DNA from: an uncultured Eubacteriales bacterium
GTDB taxonomy: Bacteria; Bacillota; Clostridia; Oscillospirales; Butyricicoccaceae
Assembly (NCBI GenBank): GCA_934636325.1
Contig: CAKUAK010000031.1
Location: 1 to 46,901 of the forward strand
DNA: 46,901 nt
Direction of reading: 5' to 3'
Shown piece after piece: positions 42,655 through 46,901 of the stretch; within the stretch, counting starts at the first letter, position 1; each line of letters starts with the position of its first letter. Below the pieces are notes generated by a model. It had not been told where the DNA came from and did no database searches. It saw only the letters and a list, made by a program, of their open reading frames with translations. The translations under genes were made by a program, and so were the position numbers.

Positions 42655-43980
42655 TTATCTTGCGCTCAGCTTATTGAAGCCCATTTCGTTTGTAGCGCTG
42701 GTGATGATCTGGATCTCGGCCTCGATGGTGCCGTCCTCGCGGAGCGAACCAGCGTGGCTGCCGGCGATGATGTCGACATAGTCGAGCATGCCGATGACCT
42801 TGTCCATCTTGGGCAGAACGATGACCTGGTTAGCGTTGCCGCCTGTAACAACGGCGTCGGCCAGAGGATCAGCGTCAGCCAGGGACTGGGACTTACCATC
42901 CTGGCCGGCGTACTCGTCGGTAACGATGGTCGTCTTAACGCCCTTCAGCTCGATCTTCTTTGTGTTCATGATAAGGTCGGTATCGGGGTTGCCGAAGCCT
43001 TCCTGTGTAACGATAGCGCCGTCGACGCCCAGCAGCTCGCAGAGCTTGGCTGTCCAGTCGGAGGAGCGCTGCTTGTCAGCGAGGTAAACGTTCTCGTTTG
43101 TGATGATTACGCCGACAAAGTTGATGGTCTTGCCATGCTCTTTGAACAGCTCATGCACAACGGGGTTGTTCTCGTGGATGTATGTCGGGTTCTTATCGCA
43201 GGCGGAAACGCAGTTACCGGAAACGATAGCGCCGTCCATCATCTCTGTAGGCCACAGCATTGTGGTCAGTGTTCTTTTGGCGTCTACGCCGTAAACATAT
43301 GTGTCGTGCAGCAGGCCCTGTGTCTGGAGCATGGCGACATATACGACGCGGGGCAGATCGGGATAAAGCTCGATGCCTTCCTTGAGGTTGGGGGTCGAGA
43401 ATGTCTCTGTCTCGTCGGGGGTCAGGTTCCTGGCCAGCTCGCCGAGATATGTGGCGACCTTCAGGCCGGCCATACGGACAGCCTTCTCGTACTCAGGCTT
43501 CTTCTCGTTGTCGATAGGAAGTGTGGGGTTCTCTTCCTTAGCCAGCAGGAAATCAGCGGGCTCGCAGACCATAACGAAGTTGATGGTCTTGGAGAAGGGG
43601 GTGTAGTCGGCGCCGGGGCCGCTCATGTCGATAACGCCCTCCTGGAAGCCGACGACCTTACCGGCTGTGACGACCGCCATGCCCTTCAGGACATGTGTCT
43701 TGCCGCTGCCGACGGCCTCTACCTTATTGATCATGCCGGGGAATACGCCGCCTTCGCCCTCTACCTTAACGCGGGGCTCGATGACGTCCTTAACGGGTGT
43801 GATTCTTGTGCTCTCACCGGGCTTAGCTACGTCGAAGTGTACGTCCTTCAGGTTCTCGTCCTCCAGGACCAGAGCCTTGACAGCGGCTTCATCAACATAA
43901 AGCACGCCGTTCTCGATCTTCGACTCAGAGCCAATGATGATATCGTTGATATGGATATAACCAAGCTCAAGAGTTTTCAA
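42655..43980 (-). CDS. grdE: Glycine reductase protein B, proprotein GrdE
   Basis: A 441-residue proprotein that is cleaved to give a small and a large subunit of protein B. The cleavage site is the Asn-Cys in GNCVSACDKNP (Cys257), where the Cys becomes the pyruvoyl (carbonyl) group that binds glycine. The opening LELGYIHINDIIIGSESKI and the end TNEMGFNKLSAR are GrdE-typical. Second gene of the operon after grdX. Confidence 0.96.
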   Translation of the reverse strand: MKTLELGYIHINDIIIGSESKIENGVLYVDEAAVKALVLEDENLKDVHFDVAKPGESTRITPVKDVIEPRVKVEGEGGVFPGMINKVEAVGSGKTHVLKGMAVVTAGKVVGFQEGVIDMSGPGADYTPFSKTINFVMVCEPADFLLAKEENPTLPIDNEKKPEYEKAVRMAGLKVATYLGELARNLTPDETETFSTPNLKEGIELYPDLPRVVYVAMLQTQGLLHDTYVYGVDAKRTLTTMLWPTEMMDGAIVSGNCVSACDKNPTYIHENNPVVHELFKEHGKTINFVGVIITNENVYLADKQRSSDWTAKLCELLGVDGAIVTQEGFGNPDTDLIMNTKKIELKGVKTTIVTDEYAGQDGKSQSLADADPLADAVVTGGNANQVIVLPKMDKVIGMLDYVDIIAGSHAGSLREDGTIEAEIQIITSATNEMGFNKLSAR

Positions 43981-44040
43981 GATTTGTTCCTCCTCATCAC
44001 TATAATTTGTATTTCAACTGAATGAATACCTTGATTTATT

Positions 44041-44439
44041 TTACATAAGACCTGTCATGGCCGATTCGATAGCCCCTGTTATAAGGAAATAATCTATCAT
44101 CTGGAAATCGGCCAGGATACGCTCGTTGAGCAGCTTCTGGCGCTCGCGGTAGCGGTCGAACTTCTTGTTGGTCGCCACATTGATGGCGTCCTCCATTATC
44201 ATGATCGACTCGTCGTCGAGCTGGCCGCGCTCGGCCGAGATCATGATGCTTTTATAAGGGGTCTCGTTGGGCTTGACGCTTCCCGAAAGAGGATGGGTCA
44301 GCAGCTTGTGCCCCTTGTGCAGCTTGTCCCGGGTCATGTAAAGGACCTCGTCGAAGGAGCAGTCCTCATAGATGACGAAATATTTCATGCCGTAGGCATC
44401 CCGGACACGCGGGTTATTCGTTATTATAATGAAATCCAA
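44041..44439 (-). CDS. grdX: GrdX family protein
   Basis: A 132-residue protein of the GrdX family, the small first gene of many grd operons; its biochemical role is unknown. It is recognised by the opening FIIITNNPRVRDAY and helical C-terminal half. The TTG at 44439 is chosen: GrdX proteins begin close to IITNNP and GGCGGTAAGG lies upstream. A longer open frame reaches a TTG at 44511, but that would translate an A/U run and lacks a ribosome-binding site. Confidence 0.8.
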   Translation of the reverse strand: MDFIIITNNPRVRDAYGMKYFVIYEDCSFDEVLYMTRDKLHKGHKLLTHPLSGSVKPNETPYKSIMISAERGQLDDESIMIMEDAINVATNKKFDRYRERQKLLNERILADFQMIDYFLITGAIESAMTGLM

Positions 44440-44574
44440 TTTTACCTTACCGCCTTTAATTGCGCATTTCCCAAAAGTGAGCCAAAAAAAATAAGCGGCC
44501 CGGTGCTTCAAAAAGAAATACCGACTGAATCAACAGATGTATATCGAAAACAAAAGCAATCAACCAGTCTATTC

Positions 44575-44770
44575 TCCGTTTGGTGGCCTGAGAGATTCCG
44601 GCGCGCGGCCGTTGCTCCTTTGGCGCTTAAGCAATGAGTTACGCTTACAGCTCTTCAGAGTGCAGTCAACACCCGGTCCTTTTGCCTGAAAGTTTCACCG
44701 CGCGGCGACTTGCCCGCTGCGGCTTGCCTCTTCGGTGGCCAATGGCTCTCTCCCGGAAGCTTCATCCTGC
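44575..44770 (-). ncRNA. Tandem glycine riboswitch controlling the grd operon
   Basis: Two glycine aptamers on the minus strand: the first carries GGGAGAGAGCC, ACCGAAGAGGCAAGCC, GAAACTTTCAGGCAAAAGGAC and CTCTGAAGAG. The second carries CGCCAAAGGAGCAACG, GAATCTCTCAGGC and AACGGAG. These are the conserved helices and loops of the gcvT-type riboswitch. It lies about 140 bases before grdX. Such switches are usually ON switches, so glycine would induce its own reduction. Confidence 0.93.
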
Positions 44771-44824
44771 AATATTAACTTTTCGTCGTTTGGACAAACT
44801 CCACCGATAGGAGTTTACGTCTAT

Positions 44825-44852
44825 ATTTTATCATAACATAGCGATTTGTAAA
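44825..44852 (-). promoter_or_regulatory. Promoter of the glycine riboswitch-grd operon
   Basis: Minus strand: TTTACA (44847-44852), 16-base spacer, TAAAAT (44825-44830), about 50 bases before the first aptamer. The AT-rich stretch 44853-45086 between this and the selC promoter shows nothing else I can support. Confidence 0.65.
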
Positions 44853-45086
44853 GCCTATTTTGCTTTCAAAATCAAAAAAAATATCGTTTTCCACGGCCTT
44901 TTTTCGGTCTTTATGACAACAGAAGCACACTTTATTGATATCTTTTATAAGTGTGAGCAGCTTTTAAAATATCATACACATGTAAATATTTTTTTCCGCT
45001 GCTCCGCCGGATATCCGCCTCCCGCCGTGGCATGATATAAGGGTCAAAGCAAAGGTGAGAAAAATATCAGTTTCTGCAAAAAAGCC

Positions 45087-45115
45087 TTGAAAAAAGACGC
45101 AGGGCATGTTATCAT
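45087..45115 (+). promoter_or_regulatory. Sigma-A promoter of selC
   Basis: TTGAAA (45087-45092), 17-base spacer, TATCAT (45110-45115), about 20 bases before the tRNA 5' end. Confidence 0.8.
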
Positions 45116-45135
45116 CCTATATGCATCATCTATAC

Positions 45136-45232
45136 GGGTGTAGATGGGTGCTGGTGTACCCCCCGGTCTTCAAAACCGGTGATAGGGGTTAGTAGCTTCT
45201 TAGGTGGGTTCGATTCCCACGTACGCCCGCCA
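45136..45232 (+). tRNA. selC: tRNA-Sec (anticodon UCA)
   Basis: A 97-nt tRNA with the features of bacterial tRNA-Sec: a six-pair D stem (GGGTGC/GTACCC), anticodon stem CCGGT/ACCGG around loop CTTCAAA with anticodon TCA at 45170-45172, a long variable arm of about 23 nt, T arm GTGGG-TTCGATT-CCCAC, and encoded G-CCA end. The acceptor pairs GGGTGTA with TACGCCC; the eighth pair expected for tRNA-Sec would be G with G. It decodes the UGA codons of grdA and grdB close by. selA, selB and selD are not in the window. Confidence 0.93.
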
Positions 45233-45245
45233 TATCTTATGCAGG

Positions 45246-45277
45246 AACGCCGCGGATCGTTATCCGCGGCGTTTTTT
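45246..45277 (+). terminator. Terminator of selC
   Basis: AACGCCGCGGAT pairs with ATCCGCGGCGTT around CGTT, followed by six T. Confidence 0.93.
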
Positions 45278-45331
45278 ATTGTTGTCAGGGAATCGCTTCC
45301 CCACGGTCGCGCCCGTGGGGGCCCTTTCATT

Positions 45332-45898
45332 CTAACCCAGGATACCGAGGTGCTCGAGCAGGATCTTGAGGCCGATGCCGATGAGTATTATGCCGCCGAT
45401 CAGGCTGGCATTGATCCTGTTGTTTTCGCCAAGCCGCCCGCCGAGATAGACCCCGACGGCCGAGATGACGAAGGTGGTACATCCGATGAAGAGGACGGCC
45501 GGGACGATCGCGGCCTTGAGGAAGGCCAGCGTGACGCCGACGGCCAGGGCGTCGATCGAGGTGGCGACGGCCAGCAGCAGCATGGCCTTGAAGTCCATCG
45601 AACCATCCTCGCTTTTCTCTTCTTCCTCTTTGAAGGATTCCTTTATCATGTTGGCGCCGATAAGGGTCAGCAGCGAAAAAGCGATCCAGTGATCCAGCGA
45701 GCTTATGATGTCGCTGAAGCCGACGCCGAGCATATAACCGATGAAGGGCATGAGAGCCTGGAAGCCTCCGAAATACGCGCCGGCGGTCAGCATGCTTTTG
45801 ACCGAAGGCTTTTTCTGGGCCAGGCCCTTGCACATCGAAACGGCAAAGGCGTCCATCGACAACCCGACAGCCAGGATGAACAGTTCTGCAAGTGACAT
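45332..45898 (-). CDS. mntP: Manganese efflux pump MntP
   Basis: A 188-residue six-helix protein of the MntP (YebN) family. Two repeat-related helices carry the acidic motifs GLSMDAFAVSMCKG (Asp16) and ATSIDALAVGVTLAF, and between them is a Glu/Lys-rich loop KESFKEEEEKSEDGSMD. It exports Mn2+. Control fits: a yybP-ykoY Mn riboswitch, a leader terminator and a clear promoter lie upstream. It is single, facing selC. The hairpin at about 45299-45320 (CCCCACGG/CCGTGGGG) follows its stop. Confidence 0.95.
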   Translation of the reverse strand: MSLAELFILAVGLSMDAFAVSMCKGLAQKKPSVKSMLTAGAYFGGFQALMPFIGYMLGVGFSDIISSLDHWIAFSLLTLIGANMIKESFKEEEEKSEDGSMDFKAMLLLAVATSIDALAVGVTLAFLKAAIVPAVLFIGCTTFVISAVGVYLGGRLGENNRINASLIGGIILIGIGLKILLEHLGILG

Positions 45899-46001
45899 CT
45901 TTCAAATCTCCTTGTTTTTTCAGATATTTTCGCGCCGCCGCAGGCCGCCTCCCGCCGAAAATACACGGGCTGCCCCTGCCGGCGCCGATCCCTGCGGACA
46001 C

Positions 46002-46041
46002 AAAAAAAGACCCGGCCACAGCGCAAAGCTGCGGTCAAGTC
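46002..46041 (-). terminator. Riboswitch-controlled terminator in the mntP leader
   Basis: Minus strand: GACTTGACCGCAGC pairs with GCTGTGGCCGGGTC (one mismatch) and seven T follow. Its 5' arm shares GACTT with the conserved TGAGACTT end of the aptamer, so metal binding and termination exclude each other. Confidence 0.85.
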
Positions 46042-46138
46042 TCATCACAGGCGTTCCCGTGGCAATACCGAACGGCTTTCGGCCGTTAGCATGTCGACAT
46101 TGCCGCGCCCGCATGCGGGCGCCGATTACTCCCTTGTC
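46036..46138 (-). ncRNA. yybP-ykoY (Mn2+-responsive) riboswitch of mntP
   Basis: The aptamer begins AAGGGAGTAATCGG and ends GATGAGACTT on the minus strand, enclosing two helices (GGCGCCC/GGGCGC region and ACGGCC/GGCCGT region). These are the class signatures, and mntP is the classical target. High Mn2+ should prevent the terminator and turn the exporter on. Confidence 0.9.
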
Positions 46139-46146
46139 CGACAAAG

Positions 46147-46176
46147 ATTATAATATAGATCATCCGGGCTTGTCAA
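46147..46176 (-). promoter_or_regulatory. Promoter of the mntP riboswitch transcript
   Basis: Minus strand: TTGACA (46171-46176), 18-base spacer, TATAAT (46147-46152), directly before the aptamer. Confidence 0.85.
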
Positions 46177-46210
46177 TCCAAAAAGACAGTAAAAAGCCGC
46201 CCGGGCAAAA

Positions 46211-46245
46211 AGAAAAAGCGCAACGGATGGGGCCGCGGCGCTTTT
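46211..46245. terminator. Bidirectional terminator between the orphan glycine riboswitch and mntP
   Basis: AAAAAGCGC pairs with GCGCTTTTT around a GC-rich loop, with T-rich sequence on both sides. It would stop any transcript that reads past the glycine riboswitch. The stretch 46246-46393 has no convincing ORF. Confidence 0.65.
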
Positions 46246-46393
46246 TCAAGAAAAAGGAAAGAGAAGGTATTGGCTTTTTAAGGTTCACATACCGATGTTT
46301 TCGGCCTCGCGCCGGATACCTGACCCGGCAGCGAAACACGGAAAACGATGGGATGTATATAGAAAATGGATGGAAAAGACTAAAAAAGGACGC

Positions 46394-46444
46394 AAAAAAA
46401 CAGGGGCTCGTGTGATAACTACATCTGTCACATGATTGCCTCTG
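46394..46444 (-). terminator. Expression-platform terminator of the orphan glycine riboswitch
   Basis: Minus strand: CAGAGGC (46438-46444) pairs with GCCCCTG (46401-46407; one mismatch), with an inner TGTGA/TCACA stem, and seven T follow (46394-46400). CAGAGGC is also the closing strand of the second aptamer, the usual competition in a transcription-control riboswitch. Confidence 0.7.
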
Positions 46445-46598
46445 TTCATTAACCTGAAAGATTCCCCGGTGTGGTTGCCTCGTCGGTGCAGCTCAGAAAA
46501 GCTGCTTTTCAGAGAGTCGTCAAAACACGGTCCTTTTACCTGAGAGCTTCTGCGTTCCCCTTCGGCGAACGGTCAATGCCGTTTCTCTCCCGTATTCG
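46438..46598 (-). ncRNA. Second tandem glycine riboswitch, without recognised gene
   Basis: Aptamer one shows ACGGGAGAGA, TCGCCGAAGGGGAACGC, AGCTCTCAGGTAAAAGGACC and CTCTCTGAAAAGC. Aptamer two shows CACCGACGAGGCAACC, GAATCTTTCAGGTTAATGAACAGAGG. Both match the glycine class. Only a terminator and a gene-free stretch follow before mntP's own promoter. Confidence 0.9.
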
Positions 46599-46636
46599 TC
46601 ATCCGACATATTCAGTTAAGTCCTTAGTACATGAGT

Positions 46637-46665
46637 AGTATAACCCGAGGCTTTGGCTTTGTCAA
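46637..46665 (-). promoter_or_regulatory. Strong promoter of the second glycine riboswitch
   Basis: Minus strand: TTGACA (46660-46665), 17-base spacer, TATACT (46637-46642), about 40 bases before the first aptamer. Confidence 0.9.
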
Positions 46666-46689
46666 CCTTTTTTTCAACATTATTTGCAA

Positions 46690-46901
46690 TTATTTTCTTC
46701 AGGCAGATATAGGGCGCAGGGCGGTGTTTCTGCCCGAAGGCGCGCCAGCCTGCGGCGCATAACACCTCATCCGTCGGGCAAGCCCGACTCCTTCCCCTCA
46801 AGGGGAAGGCATAATCAGTGCTCAACTTCCTGATATCTGTACTGTGCCGTCAGGCGCTACCTAATATGTATTTGTCAGGACATGCGCCTGACAAATACAC
46901 C
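46690..46901. repeat. Repeat-rich edge with perfect inverted repeats
   Basis: GTCGGG/CCCGAC, CTTCCCC/GGGGAAG and, at the very end, GTATTTGTCAGG (46868-46879) against CCTGACAAATAC (46887-46898) with a seven-base loop. The CTCATCCGTC-CTTCCCC part resembles intergenic repeats common in gut Clostridia (from memory). No gene is visible, and the window ends inside it. Confidence 0.5.

Noticed and set aside
44440..44511. Upstream TTG start for GrdX
   Set aside because: The added residues have no counterpart in the family and there is no ribosome-binding site.
46160..46343. A GTG-started frame of about 60 codons after the orphan glycine riboswitch (minus)
   Set aside because: No ribosome-binding site, it runs through a terminator hairpin, and the composition is Arg/Pro-rich without a pattern.

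Overview
The window comes from an anaerobic, fairly GC-rich Clostridia-type Firmicute, probably a gut amino-acid fermenter. The reasons are a complete Firmicute-order S10-spc-alpha ribosomal cluster, a full glycine reductase (Stickland) operon with two in-frame UGA selenocysteine codons, a selenocysteine tRNA gene, a class B sortase, a Bce-type antibiotic-response module and tandem glycine riboswitches. No species can be named from the sequence alone.

Left part (1-19.5 kb) is accessory and regulatory. It starts with an ornithine-cyclodeaminase-family enzyme (minus). A phosphate module follows: a PhoU-tailed Na/Pi cotransporter plus a PhoB/PhoR-like pair behind phased Pho-box-like repeats. Next are an amidohydrolase, a cation/Ca2+ exchanger under a yybP-ykoY (Mn2+) riboswitch, a RidA protein, and a transglutaminase-like lipoprotein. 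Then comes a compact seven-gene operon (9.7-14.2 kb) with a GspF/PilC-like membrane protein, four small one-TM proteins, a PilT-like ATPase and a class B sortase. This looks like a stripped-down type IV filament machine and is the best candidate here for an under-described system. A solitary MarR regulator and a Bce-like two-component system facing a Bce-like ABC transporter close the region.

Central part (19.7-35.7 kb, minus) is the ribosomal super-operon in the order rpsJ to rplQ, including secY, adk, map, infA, rpmJ and rpoA. It is read from a strong sigma-A promoter through an unusually long, hairpin-rich leader of about 335 nt.

Right part (35.7-46.9 kb) carries a GNAT acetyltransferase and the grd operon, read grdX-grdE-grdB-trxB-trxA-grdA-grdC-grdD (minus) behind a tandem glycine riboswitch. 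Next to it is selC (tRNA-Sec, plus), which decodes the UGA codons of grdA and grdB. Then come mntP (Mn2+ exporter) under a second yybP-ykoY riboswitch, and a second tandem glycine riboswitch with its own promoter and terminators but no recognisable gene behind it. The edge of the window holds a repeat-rich stretch with perfect inverted repeats.

Together the right part is a glycine-sensing, selenium-dependent energy module: glycine switches on grd, thioredoxin and thioredoxin reductase supply electrons, and proteins B, A and C convert glycine to acetyl phosphate and ammonia.
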